Below the pieces are notes generated by a model. That model ran no database searches and was not told the origin of the DNA. It saw nothing but the letters and a program-made list of their open reading frames with translations. From Oerskovia douganii (GTDB lineage: Bacteria; Actinomycetota; Actinomycetes; Actinomycetales; Cellulomonadaceae): 61,514 bases of DNA. Positions 23,580 through 31,864 of this stretch are shown in pieces. Each line of letters opens with the position of its first letter. Position 1 is the first letter of the stretch. The translations under genes and the position numbers were made by a program. The DNA is taken from assembly GCF_015142735.1 (NCBI RefSeq), contig NZ_JACSPN010000019.1:1175-62688 (forward strand), given 5' to 3'.

Positions 23580-23605
23580 GAGTGTGCTCATTTTTGAGCG
23601 TACTC
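23580..23605 (-). promoter_or_regulatory. TetR-type operator over the regulator's promoter
   Basis: GAGTGTGCTCA and TGAGCGTACTC flank TTTT; nine of eleven arm positions are complementary. On the minus strand TTGCAC, 16 bases and TACGCT could be the -35 and -10, the latter inside the operator. Confidence 0.65.
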
Positions 23606-23704
23606 CGCGAGGTGGGGCGTGCAACCGGGGAACGAGCCGTCACCGTGCGCATCAGGACGGGGCGATCTCCTGACGGTCAGCGGCTCGACCGGTGTCCGGG
23701 GACA

Positions 23705-23760
23705 GGTGTGTTGTTCGCGCAGCCACCACAATGGTGGTGGCTGCGCGAACAACACACCCC
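23705..23760 (-). repeat. Intergenic palindromic repeat, copy 2 (terminator-like)
   Basis: Two 24-base arms (23706-23729 and 23734-23757), starting GTGTGTTGTTCGCGCAGCC, are exact reverse complements around a four-base loop. It lies four bases beyond the stop of the FHA gene, so it closes the ten-gene operon. The outer arm sequence is shared with copy 1 at 20895-20973. Confidence 0.85.
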
Positions 23761-23764
23761 GCTC

Positions 23765-24763
23765 TCAGACCTCGCCGGGCATCGCCTTGCGGATCACGAG
23801 CCGCGTCCACCCACCGAGGTAGATGCGGTCGCCGTCGGCGACCTCGCGGCGCTGGCCGGCGGGGATCGGGTCGATCGGCAGCTCGCCGCCCGCTGGGCTC
23901 AGGTACGTCCCGTTGGACGACTGGAGGTCCTCGACCCACCAGCGCTGCCCGTCGGTGTTGAGCTGGCAGTGCCGCCGCGAGACGCCCGAGTCGGCGCCGC
24001 AGTCGATCTGCGGGTGGATGTTGCGCGACGCCGACGGGCGCCCCACGAGCACGCTGCGCTCGCGCAGGACCACGAGCCCCGGCAGTCCGGCGGACGGCAA
24101 CGGGTCCTCGGCCTTCTGCGCCTGGTACCAGTCGGGGTCGATCCACACCTCGACGACCCACTGGTCCTCGCCCGGCACGGGCGGGGTGGGCAGGTGCGTC
24201 CCGGAGCCCGACGGCGTCGCGCCCGTCCGCGCGGACGTCGCCTCGCCCTCGGCCGGGTCGACAGGAGCACCGGGAGCGACGAGCGGACCCGTCCCCGGGG
24301 CGCCAGCGGCGACCGCGGCAGTCGACGGGCCACCCGCCTCGGGACCGGTCCCGGGCGGCGTGAGGGCTGCCGGAGCCGACAGGGGGTCGGGCGACGGCGC
24401 GGCCGCGGGCGACCCCGGAGGGGGAGCGACCGGGTCCAGGTCGAGCGAGGACGCGGGGGGAGCGAGTGGCGCAGGGGTCGCGGCCGACGGCGCCCCGGCG
24501 GGCTCGGGCAGCGAACCCGTCGTGAAGTCGTACCCGCAGTTCTCGCAGAACAGTGCCCCGGCCGCGGCCGGGAAGGAGCAGTGCGGGCACGCGATGGGCT
24601 CGCCACCACCGGCACCAGCACCGGCAGCGGGCGCGCCGGCCCCCGCGGAGCCGGAGGACACCGCCCCCGACGCGCTGCTCGACGCGGCCCCCATGGGCTC
24701 GCCGCACACGTCGCAGTAGTCGGTCGACTCGGACGTGTGCCCGTTGGGGCAGATCGCGCTCAT
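23765..24763 (-). CDS. Zinc-ribbon and FHA-domain protein, last gene of the PknG operon
   Basis: A 332-residue cytoplasmic protein. Two small zinc ribbons open it: Cys5/Cys17/Cys20 (TDYCDVCG) and PIACPHCSFPAAAGALFCENCG. A Pro/Ala-rich linker of about 130 residues leads to a C-terminal FHA domain with the phosphothreonine-binding residues VLVGRPSASRN, SGVSRRHCQL and SSNGTYL. FHA domains dock phosphothreonine, so this is a likely reader of the PknG kinase. It is not GarA/OdhI: it is twice as long and lacks that protein's short N-terminal Thr-Thr phosphorylation segment. ATGA overlap with the VWA gene shows coupling. Confidence 0.88.
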   Translation of the reverse strand: MSAICPNGHTSESTDYCDVCGEPMGAASSSASGAVSSGSAGAGAPAAGAGAGGGEPIACPHCSFPAAAGALFCENCGYDFTTGSLPEPAGAPSAATPAPLAPPASSLDLDPVAPPPGSPAAAPSPDPLSAPAALTPPGTGPEAGGPSTAAVAAGAPGTGPLVAPGAPVDPAEGEATSARTGATPSGSGTHLPTPPVPGEDQWVVEVWIDPDWYQAQKAEDPLPSAGLPGLVVLRERSVLVGRPSASRNIHPQIDCGADSGVSRRHCQLNTDGQRWWVEDLQSSNGTYLSPAGGELPIDPIPAGQRREVADGDRIYLGGWTRLVIRKAMPGEV

Positions 24764-26043
24764 CGCTTGACCCGCGTGGTCTTGGTCGAGGCGGTGTCGA
24801 GGGCCATCTCGTCGAGCTTGTCGGTGTTGCGCTTGAGCCGCACGGTGCCCTGCTCCTCGCTCTCGATCTCGACGACCTTGCGCAGGCGTGAGGTCGCCTC
24901 GTCGTTGCCGGTCTCTGCGGCGAGCTGGACGGCGCGGCCGAGCTTGACCGTGGCGGTCGCCTCGTCGCCCGCGGCCTTGGCCGCGAGGCCCTCCTGGATC
25001 GCGGACGCGAGCTCGGCCTGGCCCGTGTAGTGCGCGACCTCGGGGTTGATGCGGGTGGTGAGCGAGCCGTCGTCGGACCACTTGGCCTTGACGAGGCCCG
25101 ACGAGACGACCTCGCCGTTCACGGCGAGCTGCACGCGCGCCGCGAGCTGCTCGGAGCCCACGGGCTTCGAGGCCACGCGCACGGCCACGTGGTAGTCGCG
25201 GGACTCGTCGCCCCACGACCCCGTGGGGTAGGAGCCCGTGAGGGGGTTGACCACGGCGCGGCGGGTCGTGAGGTCCTCGACCGTCGGGGCGACCTGGCGC
25301 ACGAACAGCACCTGCGCGCCCTGCGGGGCCCACACGCGCAGGTCCGCGGAGGCCACGCCGCGCGACATGGACTTCTGGATGAGCGACGAGAAGTCGGCCG
25401 CGATCTCGCTCGGATCGGCGATGAGGTCGACCGTCCCGAGCAGGGCCGTCGAGATCTCGCGCAGCTCGTCGACCTGCCAGCGGGACCCGACGCCGCGCGC
25501 GTCGCACTGGAACTTCCCGGTCACGTTGCGCACGACCTGCGACAGGTTCTCGCGCGGCTCGGACTCGTTCTTGCCGTCCGTCAGCAGGATCGCGTGGCGC
25601 TGGGCGGCCTGGGGCACGGTGTCGAAGAGCTGGGCCGCGAGCTGGAGCCACGTGCTCATCGCGGTGCCGCCCGACGGGCTCATCATCGCGATGGCCCGCT
25701 TGGCCTCCTCACGCGCCGCAGGCTCCATCTGGACCATCGCGACGCGCGCGTTCGGGTAGGGGAACGCGCGCTGCGCGACGTGGCTGCCGCCGACGATCGC
25801 GAACCAGGTCCCGTCGAGGATCTGGTCGACCGCGACCTGAGCCGCGTACTTGGCGGACTCCATGTTGCGCCCTGACATGGAGCCGGACGTGTCGACCATG
25901 ATGATCTCGGCGACACCGCCCCCGGAGGTCGCGGCCCCCGCCTGGCCCGCCCCGCGGGCGGTCACGGTCACGATGGCGTGCACATCCGTGGCGCCCTCGG
26001 ACAGGAACTCGTTCTGGAAGACCTCGGCGGAGAACTCGGCCAT
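24760..26043 (-). CDS. VWA-domain protein of the PknG operon
   Basis: A 427-residue protein with a von Willebrand A domain at about 45-215. The metal-ion site is intact: IIMVDTSGSMSG (DxSxS), SGGTAMST (Thr) and ILLTDGKNES (Asp). A beta-rich region (about 225-330) and a helical C-terminus follow, the latter ending in charged repeats. VWA proteins bind partners through the metal site and often work with AAA+ ATPases. A CbbX-type ATPase is in the same operon, but adjacency is not direct. No signal peptide is seen, so cytoplasmic. It starts 22 bases after the PP2C gene, the widest gap in the operon, and overlaps the FHA gene. Confidence 0.87.
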   Translation of the reverse strand: MAEFSAEVFQNEFLSEGATDVHAIVTVTARGAGQAGAATSGGGVAEIIMVDTSGSMSGRNMESAKYAAQVAVDQILDGTWFAIVGGSHVAQRAFPYPNARVAMVQMEPAAREEAKRAIAMMSPSGGTAMSTWLQLAAQLFDTVPQAAQRHAILLTDGKNESEPRENLSQVVRNVTGKFQCDARGVGSRWQVDELREISTALLGTVDLIADPSEIAADFSSLIQKSMSRGVASADLRVWAPQGAQVLFVRQVAPTVEDLTTRRAVVNPLTGSYPTGSWGDESRDYHVAVRVASKPVGSEQLAARVQLAVNGEVVSSGLVKAKWSDDGSLTTRINPEVAHYTGQAELASAIQEGLAAKAAGDEATATVKLGRAVQLAAETGNDEATSRLRKVVEIESEEQGTVRLKRNTDKLDEMALDTASTKTTRVKR

Positions 26044-26065
26044 GGGTTCTGGGCTCCTTCGTGGA

Positions 26066-27316
26066 TCAGAGGGCGCGCGTCGCGGGCTCGGCGCCCGTGA
26101 CAGCGTCTGTGTGCAGGTTATCGGAGGTGGTCGCGGCGGGGAGCGCCTCGAACCGGGCGAGGGTCGCCGTGATGTTGTCGCGGCCGCCCTGGGCGTTGGC
26201 CCAGCGCACGAGCTCGGTCGCCAGCGCCTGGGGCTCGCGCCCCGTCGTGGCCTCGGTCGAGCGCACGAGGTGCGCCAGGTCGTCGGCCGCGGAACAGTAG
26301 TTCCACAGCCCGTCCGAGCAGACGAGCAGCCAGCCCGACGTGTCCGGGACCGTCGGGGCGCAGCGGGCCGCGGGGTCGGTCGAGTCCGGCCCGAGCCAGC
26401 GCGTGATCGCGTGCGCCTGGGGCGCGTTCTCGGCCACGTGCCGCGGGGTGCCCATGGCCATGAGCTCGTGGGCCCACGAGTCGTCGACGCTGAGCTGGCG
26501 CGCCGTGCCGGCGTCGGGGATCCAGTAGGCGCGCGAGTCGCCCACCCACCCGGCGACGATCAGCGGGCCGTCGACGACGGCCGCGACGAACGTGCACGAC
26601 GGCGGCTCGGCCCGCTCGGCCTTGTCGCCCACCGCGACCAGGACGGCGTCGTTCGCGGTCGTCGACGCCGTGACCATGAGGGTCTGCCAGGCCTGGATGC
26701 GCTCGGTGACGTCCCCCGTGACGGGGGTGGCGCCGTCGGGCCCGCCGGACGCGAGCACGTCCCGGGCCGCACGCGCGGCGGCGAGGCTCGCGACGTCCGA
26801 GTCCGGCGCGGCCGAGACCCCGTCGCACACGACGAGCGCCGCGAAGCGCCCGGCGGTGACCGGGTCGCCCGACGCGGCGAGCGCCATCGCGTCCTCGTTG
26901 CGCGCGTGGCGGATGCCGCGGTCGCACACCCCCGCGACCCACGGCGCGGGTCGCTCGGCCCAGTGGTCGCGCTCGACCTGGGCCTTCTCGCCGCACTGCT
27001 CGCAGTACCCGTCGTCCGCGACGGCCCCGCCACAGCTCGTGCAGGGGCGCCGGGCCGCCGGGGGAGGCGGGGGAGGCGGCGGCACGGCGCCGGAGTCCGG
27101 ATCCGTGGGCTTGAGGTCCGGCGGGGGCGGCGGCAGGGTCAGGGGCGGCAGCGCGGGCACAGGCGGGCGCGCCAGGATGGGCGGCCCGTCGCCCGCTTCA
27201 GCCCCCGGCCCGACGGCGGAGCCGCAGTTCTCGCAGAACCTCGCCCCGGGCGCGGGCACCTCGCCGCACGTGGCGCACGGCGCGAGCAGGCCGGACGCGC
27301 TCTCCTGCGCGCTCAC
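26066..27316 (-). CDS. Zinc-ribbon PP2C-type protein phosphatase
   Basis: A 416-residue protein. The N-terminal 140 residues hold two zinc ribbons (Cys14, 17, 28, 31 in CATCGEVPAPGARFCENCG, then CTSCGGAVADDGYCEQCG) around a Pro-rich linker. The rest is a PPM/PP2C serine/threonine phosphatase: GIRHARNEDAMAL, VVCDGVSAAPDSDVAS, GWVGDSRAYWI and GRDNITATLARF contain the metal-binding Asp residues. It overlaps pknG by four bases (GTGA). The obvious role is to reverse PknG phosphorylation of operon or metabolic targets, inferred from pairing. Confidence 0.9.
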   Translation of the reverse strand: MSAQESASGLLAPCATCGEVPAPGARFCENCGSAVGPGAEAGDGPPILARPPVPALPPLTLPPPPPDLKPTDPDSGAVPPPPPPPPAARRPCTSCGGAVADDGYCEQCGEKAQVERDHWAERPAPWVAGVCDRGIRHARNEDAMALAASGDPVTAGRFAALVVCDGVSAAPDSDVASLAAARAARDVLASGGPDGATPVTGDVTERIQAWQTLMVTASTTANDAVLVAVGDKAERAEPPSCTFVAAVVDGPLIVAGWVGDSRAYWIPDAGTARQLSVDDSWAHELMAMGTPRHVAENAPQAHAITRWLGPDSTDPAARCAPTVPDTSGWLLVCSDGLWNYCSAADDLAHLVRSTEATTGREPQALATELVRWANAQGGRDNITATLARFEALPAATTSDNLHTDAVTGAEPATRAL

Positions 27317-29652
27317 GTCGTGGTCCAGCGGCGCACGGCGTTCGCCTGGTCGACCAGGTCGATCTTCGCGACCCGGTCCTCGGTGAGCGACGCCATCTCG
27401 CGGTACGCGCCCTCGAGGGCGTCACGCAGCGGCGGTTCCTTGGGCTCGACCCCGCCGAGCCGCGCGGTCCCGACCTGCTTCTTGACCGTGACCTCCTCGA
27501 GCGCGGAGCGCAGCACGTCGATCGAGAGCGCGACCCGGTCGCGCTGCGGGATCGCGACCGACTCGACGCTCGCCAGGGCCTCGGCCAGGGCCGTGAGCCC
27601 GCGGTCGGAACCGGCGAGCAGCCGGGCGCGGCGCATGCGGGCGTCGGTGTAGGAGCTGCGGGTCGGGGTGACCAGGTCCAGGGCGTGCAGCGCCCCGTCG
27701 AGGTCTCCGCGCGCCTGCCGGATGCGGGCCAGCCCGAACGCGGCGGGCGCCGTGTAGTTGGCGTCCGACCGGGCGCAGATCACGTACAGCGACTCGGCGA
27801 TGTCCGGCTCGCCGCTGACCTCGCACGCGACCGCGAGCGCCAGCTTGGGTGCGAGCTCGCCGGGCACCTGCCCGTAGACCGCGTTGAACGAGGCGCGGGC
27901 GTCCGCGGCCTCGCCGCGCGCGAGCTCGGCGAGTCCGCCGATCCACGCGGCACGCCACTCCCACGGGTCGTCGGCGAGGATCTCGACGATGGTCTTGTCG
28001 ACCTCCGCGAACCGGCGGTGCTCGATCGCGGCCTTGGCGTACGCGAGCCGCACCTCGACCGTGGCCTCGGGCGCGGCCGCGAGGGCAGCCATGCGTGCGG
28101 CCGGGTCGGCGATGTTGACGCCCGCGAGCCAGCTCGCCATGGGGTCGGACTCGTCGATCTTGAGCGTCGGCAGGGCGTCCCACGTCAGGGGGTGGTCGGC
28201 GTCGTCGGACACGGGGGCCTCGAACAGGACCGACGCCGCCGAGTGCAGCGCACCGCTGCCGGGGCCGCGGTCGGTCGCGACGACCTCGCGCAGCACACCG
28301 ATGAGCTGGGCCCGCATCTCGTCGACCGTCGCGAACCTGTCGGACGGGTCGAGCGCGCACGCCTTGGCGAGCAGGCGGTAGAACGAGTCGTACTGCTGGA
28401 AGACGGGGGTCTCCGACACGGGCGGCAGCGATGCGACGTACGTCGTCTGGTTGCCGCGGAAGTCCAGGACGAGCGTGGCCAGCGTGCGCCCGATCGTGTA
28501 GATGTCGGACGCGACCGAGGTCCCGATCTCGGCGACCTCGGGTGCCTGGTAGCCGACCGTGCCGAAGATCGCGGACGTCATGTCGTCCAGGCGCCGCACG
28601 CCCCCCAGGTCGATGAGCTTGACGCCGTCGCCCTGCTGGATCATGTTGTCGGGCTTGAAGTCGCAGAAGATCAGGCCCAGGTCGTGCAGGTAGGCGAACG
28701 CCGGGAGGATCTCCAGGACGAACGCGAGCGCCTGGTCCACGGGCAGCGGGTCCACCACTCCGTCGTTCGCGTCGCGGCGGTCCTTGAGGAGCTCCTTGAG
28801 CGACTTGCCGCCCACGTACTCCATGACGGTGTAGCCCGCGCCGTCGTGCATCACGAAGTTGTAGATCTCGACGATCAGCGGGTGCTCGACCTCGGCCAGG
28901 AACTGACGCTCGGAGATCGCGGCCGCGAACGCGTCGGGGTCCCCCGAGTTGAGCAGGCCCTTGAGGACGACCCACCGGCCCGAGACGTTCTGGTCGCGGG
29001 CCAGGTAGATCCAGCCCAGGCCGCCGTGCGCGAGGCAGCCCACGACCTCGTACTGGCCGCCCACCACGTCCCCGGGCGAGAGCTGGGGATCGAACGAGAA
29101 CGCAGTCCGGCACTGGGGGCAGAACCCCGACGTGCGGCCCGGGACGCCGTCGCGCGAGCGGCCGACCTTGGCACCGCACGTGGGGCAGAAGCGCTTGGAC
29201 TCGGCGAGCTCGGGCACGGCCATGATGGCCTGGAGCGGGTCGCGGACCGGGGCGCTGGGCACGGTCGTCAGGCCCGCGCCCAGGCGGTGGCCGCGCAGGC
29301 GCGTCGAGGACGTCCCGACCCGCCGGGTCGACCTGGTGCCCGTCACGGCCGAGCGGGCCGAGCCGAGGGCGGCGCTCGCGAGCTGTGTCGAGCTCGTGCG
29401 CCCGGTGCGCGTCGAGACCGCCTCGCCCTCGGGGCCGGTGCCGGCCGCGTAGTTCGGCGCGGCCTGCGCGATGCCCGTGCCGAGCAGGGCCGACGGCGAG
29501 GCGGCGGCGTTCGTCGCGGACGTCCCGGCCGCTGCGGGAGCAGCGCTCGGACCCGACGGCGCCGCGGGCGAGCCGCAGACGTTGCAGTAGCCGTCCTCGA
29601 TGAAGCCGGTGCAGCCCGGCTGGGAGCAGGGCTCCTGAGCGGTCGTGGTCAT
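27313..29652 (-). CDS. pknG: Serine/threonine protein kinase PknG
   Basis: A 779-residue soluble kinase with PknG architecture. An N-terminal zinc ribbon (Cys9, 14, 23, 26) and a long linker lead to a rubredoxin-like pair (RFCPTCG and GFCPQC), the kinase domain at about 205-480, and C-terminal tetratricopeptide repeats. Kinase motifs are LAHGGLGWIYLARD, VVLKGLL, FCDFKPDNMI and KLIDLGGV; the non-RD catalytic loop is typical of PknG. Known PknG phosphorylates FHA proteins GarA/OdhI and so controls 2-oxoglutarate dehydrogenase and glutamate synthesis. The extra N-terminal zinc ribbon is shared with the adjacent phosphatase and the FHA protein. Overlaps both neighbours by four bases. Confidence 0.97.
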   Translation of the reverse strand: MTTTAQEPCSQPGCTGFIEDGYCNVCGSPAAPSGPSAAPAAAGTSATNAAASPSALLGTGIAQAAPNYAAGTGPEGEAVSTRTGRTSSTQLASAALGSARSAVTGTRSTRRVGTSSTRLRGHRLGAGLTTVPSAPVRDPLQAIMAVPELAESKRFCPTCGAKVGRSRDGVPGRTSGFCPQCRTAFSFDPQLSPGDVVGGQYEVVGCLAHGGLGWIYLARDQNVSGRWVVLKGLLNSGDPDAFAAAISERQFLAEVEHPLIVEIYNFVMHDGAGYTVMEYVGGKSLKELLKDRRDANDGVVDPLPVDQALAFVLEILPAFAYLHDLGLIFCDFKPDNMIQQGDGVKLIDLGGVRRLDDMTSAIFGTVGYQAPEVAEIGTSVASDIYTIGRTLATLVLDFRGNQTTYVASLPPVSETPVFQQYDSFYRLLAKACALDPSDRFATVDEMRAQLIGVLREVVATDRGPGSGALHSAASVLFEAPVSDDADHPLTWDALPTLKIDESDPMASWLAGVNIADPAARMAALAAAPEATVEVRLAYAKAAIEHRRFAEVDKTIVEILADDPWEWRAAWIGGLAELARGEAADARASFNAVYGQVPGELAPKLALAVACEVSGEPDIAESLYVICARSDANYTAPAAFGLARIRQARGDLDGALHALDLVTPTRSSYTDARMRRARLLAGSDRGLTALAEALASVESVAIPQRDRVALSIDVLRSALEEVTVKKQVGTARLGGVEPKEPPLRDALEGAYREMASLTEDRVAKIDLVDQANAVRRWTTT

Positions 29653-30854
29653 CGGGACGATCCTTCCTGGCCCGGTGCGGGCGGCGGTGCGGGTGACGAT
29701 CCGGGCGACGAGAGGTGTGCGGGCAGGTCACGGGACAGGAACTGGTACTGCTCGACGAGGAAGCGCAGCAGGACGACGTCGCAGGGCACGGCCTCGCCCG
29801 CCGCGCGGGCCTCGGCCAGGCCCGAGCGGACCGTGGGAGACGCGCTGCGGCCGTTGGCGTCGGCCTTCACGCGGTAGGCGTCCAGCCGGTACCGGAGCTC
29901 GGCACGCTCGCGCAGCGGCGCGGTGTACGCGGACTCGACCGTGTCGAACGCGCGCGCGACCGTCGCGAGGCGCGTCAGGAACCCGTCGAGCCCGGCCCGG
30001 TCCGCGGGGACCTCGCCGAGGCGCGACACGTCTGGCACCGCGAGGCGCGGGGGAGCGGCGATCTCTCGCCGGCACCGCGCGGCGAGCTCGCGCAGCGAGG
30101 GCTCGCGGGCCTCGAGCGCGGCGTAGCGCTCGACGGCCTGCTGGCGGTCGCGGGCCAGCTCGCGCCGCTCGGACGCGCCCACGATGAGGTCGCGCTCGGT
30201 GCGGGCGACCTCGGCCTCGAGCTCGGTCAGCGGTCCCGTGACGTCGGCGCCTTGCGACGCCTTGTCGCGCAGGCGCGTCCAGCGCGTGCGGAGCGTCGAG
30301 ACCCGGCCGCGGGCCTCGGTGTCGGAGCCCGCGAGGTCGTCGCACCGGGCCAGCTCGGCGCGCAGACCACGGAACCGGGCGACCTCGTCGGCCGCGTTCG
30401 GGTCGAACGACAGGCGCGTGCGCAGCGCGGCCACGATCGCGTCGCACAGCCGCGTCGCCTCGACCAGGGACACGAGCGAGGACCCGTCGGGCGAGCTGAG
30501 GCGCCCCCACACGAGCTGCGAGATCTTCTCGCGCGCGACCGCGTCGGCCCGTCCCGAGTCCCACACCACGCCCATCTCGTCGGCGCGCGTACGGGCCGCC
30601 TGCCAGAGCGTCAGGGCGAGCAGCATGTCCGCGGTGTACGTCTCGGGGGACGCGGCGGCCAGGGCGGCGGCGTCGAGGCGGTCGAGCTCGGTGCGCCGCG
30701 CCCGCAGCCACTCCTCGAGCCGCGAGAGGTACTCGTACAGCTCCGCCGCGGGGATCGCCTCGCCCAGGCGTCCGGGCGCGCTCGGGGCCTGCTGCGTGCG
30801 CGGCACCACGGGCTGCCTGCCCGCGGCAGGGGAGGGCGACGAGGCTGGGGTCAC
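29649..30854 (-). CDS. Helical protein of unknown family between glnH and pknG
   Basis: A 401-residue hydrophilic protein with no recognised domain. It is almost wholly helical with heptad-like stretches: ELYEYLSRLEEWLRARRTEL at the start, and ELEAEVARTERDLIVGASER to QQAVERYAALEARE in the middle. Both ends are Pro/Ala/Ser-rich. No signal peptide or membrane segment is seen. The GTG at 30854 overlaps glnH and the stop overlaps pknG, both by four bases, so it is made in step with them. A scaffold or adaptor between the sensor and kinase is a reasonable guess only; mycobacteria lack a gene at this place. Confidence 0.85.
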   Translation of the reverse strand: MTPASSPSPAAGRQPVVPRTQQAPSAPGRLGEAIPAAELYEYLSRLEEWLRARRTELDRLDAAALAAASPETYTADMLLALTLWQAARTRADEMGVVWDSGRADAVAREKISQLVWGRLSSPDGSSLVSLVEATRLCDAIVAALRTRLSFDPNAADEVARFRGLRAELARCDDLAGSDTEARGRVSTLRTRWTRLRDKASQGADVTGPLTELEAEVARTERDLIVGASERRELARDRQQAVERYAALEAREPSLRELAARCRREIAAPPRLAVPDVSRLGEVPADRAGLDGFLTRLATVARAFDTVESAYTAPLRERAELRYRLDAYRVKADANGRSASPTVRSGLAEARAAGEAVPCDVVLLRFLVEQYQFLSRDLPAHLSSPGSSPAPPPAPGQEGSSR

Positions 30855-31864
30855 GGCGTACGGCCGTACACGGCGGCCGGCGGGGCGGGAGCCGGGCCGA
30901 GGACGCCGAGCCACTCGTCGTACATCGCGGTCCACGTCCCGTCGGTGCGCATCTGCTCCAGGACACCGTTGACGAACTTCACCATGTCGACGTTCGCGGC
31001 GGGCACCCCCAGCCCGTACGGCTCGTCGGAGATCGCCTGCCCGACGACCTTGGCGTACGGGTCCTGCGCCGCGAAGCCCGCGAGGATCGTGTCGTCTCCC
31101 GTGATCGCGTCGACCTTGCCCTGCTGGAACAGCGCGAGGCAGCCCGTGTGGGTCGTCGCGGGCACGGCCTCGATGTCGGGGTACTCCTGGAGCCGTTCGA
31201 GCGTCGTGGTGCCGTCCGGGGCGCAGACCCGCTGCCCCGCGAGGTCCGCGATGCCCGCAGCCTCGGAGTCGCGCGTCACCAGGACCTTCTGGCCCGCGTG
31301 GTAGTACTCGGACGAGAACGCGATGGTCTCCCAGCGCTCGCAGTTGATCGTGAACGCACGGGCCACGACGTCGACCGTGCCCTGCTCCAGCACCTCGAGG
31401 CGCTGACCCGACGTGATGACCCGGAACTGCAGGCGGTCCGGGTCACCGAAGATCGCGTTCGACACCTCGTGCAGGACGTCGATGTCGAAGCCCTCGATCT
31501 GACCCGTCAGGGGGTTGCGGGCACCGAGCTGGAGGGTGTCCGCGGAGACGCCCACGATCAGGGAGCCGCGGTCGCGGATCGCGGCCATGGTGCTCCCCGC
31601 GGGCAACGCTCCCGGCGCGGGGAGCGGGCCGTCGGGTGCGTACGACGCGACCGGGTTCTCGCACGCCGCGGCCGCGGAGACCGAGCTGCCCGCCGTGCCG
31701 TTCACGGTCGCGGAGCCGCCCGCCGCACTGACGACCGAGGCCACGGGCGCACCCGCGGACGACCCGCCGTCGGGCGCGGTGCAGCCGGTCAGGACGAGGG
31801 CGCCCGTGAAGGCCAGCGCCACCAGGGCGCGCACGCGCCCGCTGCTGCGTGAGGTCGTGGTCAC
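30851..31864 (-). CDS. glnH: GlnH-like amino-acid-binding lipoprotein
   Basis: A 337-residue family 3 extracellular solute-binding protein. The lipobox LVLTGC puts the lipidated Cys at residue 28, followed by a Ser/Gly/Ala-rich tether. The binding domain has the expected segments: DRGSLIVGVSADTLQLG, GFDIDVLHEVSNAIFG, RFRVITS-like strand with TSGQRLEVLEQGTVDVVA, and LAGQRVCAPDGTTTLERL. In mycobacteria GlnH binds aspartate or glutamate outside the cell and signals through GlnX to PknG; no permease or ATPase is present here either, which supports a sensory rather than transport role. Confidence 0.92.
   Translation of the reverse strand: MTTTSRSSGRVRALVALAFTGALVLTGCTAPDGGSSAGAPVASVVSAAGGSATVNGTAGSSVSAAAACENPVASYAPDGPLPAPGALPAGSTMAAIRDRGSLIVGVSADTLQLGARNPLTGQIEGFDIDVLHEVSNAIFGDPDRLQFRVITSGQRLEVLEQGTVDVVARAFTINCERWETIAFSSEYYHAGQKVLVTRDSEAAGIADLAGQRVCAPDGTTTLERLQEYPDIEAVPATTHTGCLALFQQGKVDAITGDDTILAGFAAQDPYAKVVGQAISDEPYGLGVPAANVDMVKFVNGVLEQMRTDGTWTAMYDEWLGVLGPAPAPPAAVYGRTP

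Noticed and set aside
23765-24763. Considered naming the FHA protein GarA/OdhI
   Set aside because: It is twice as long, has zinc ribbons and a long linker, and lacks the short N-terminal Thr-Thr phosphorylation segment of GarA.
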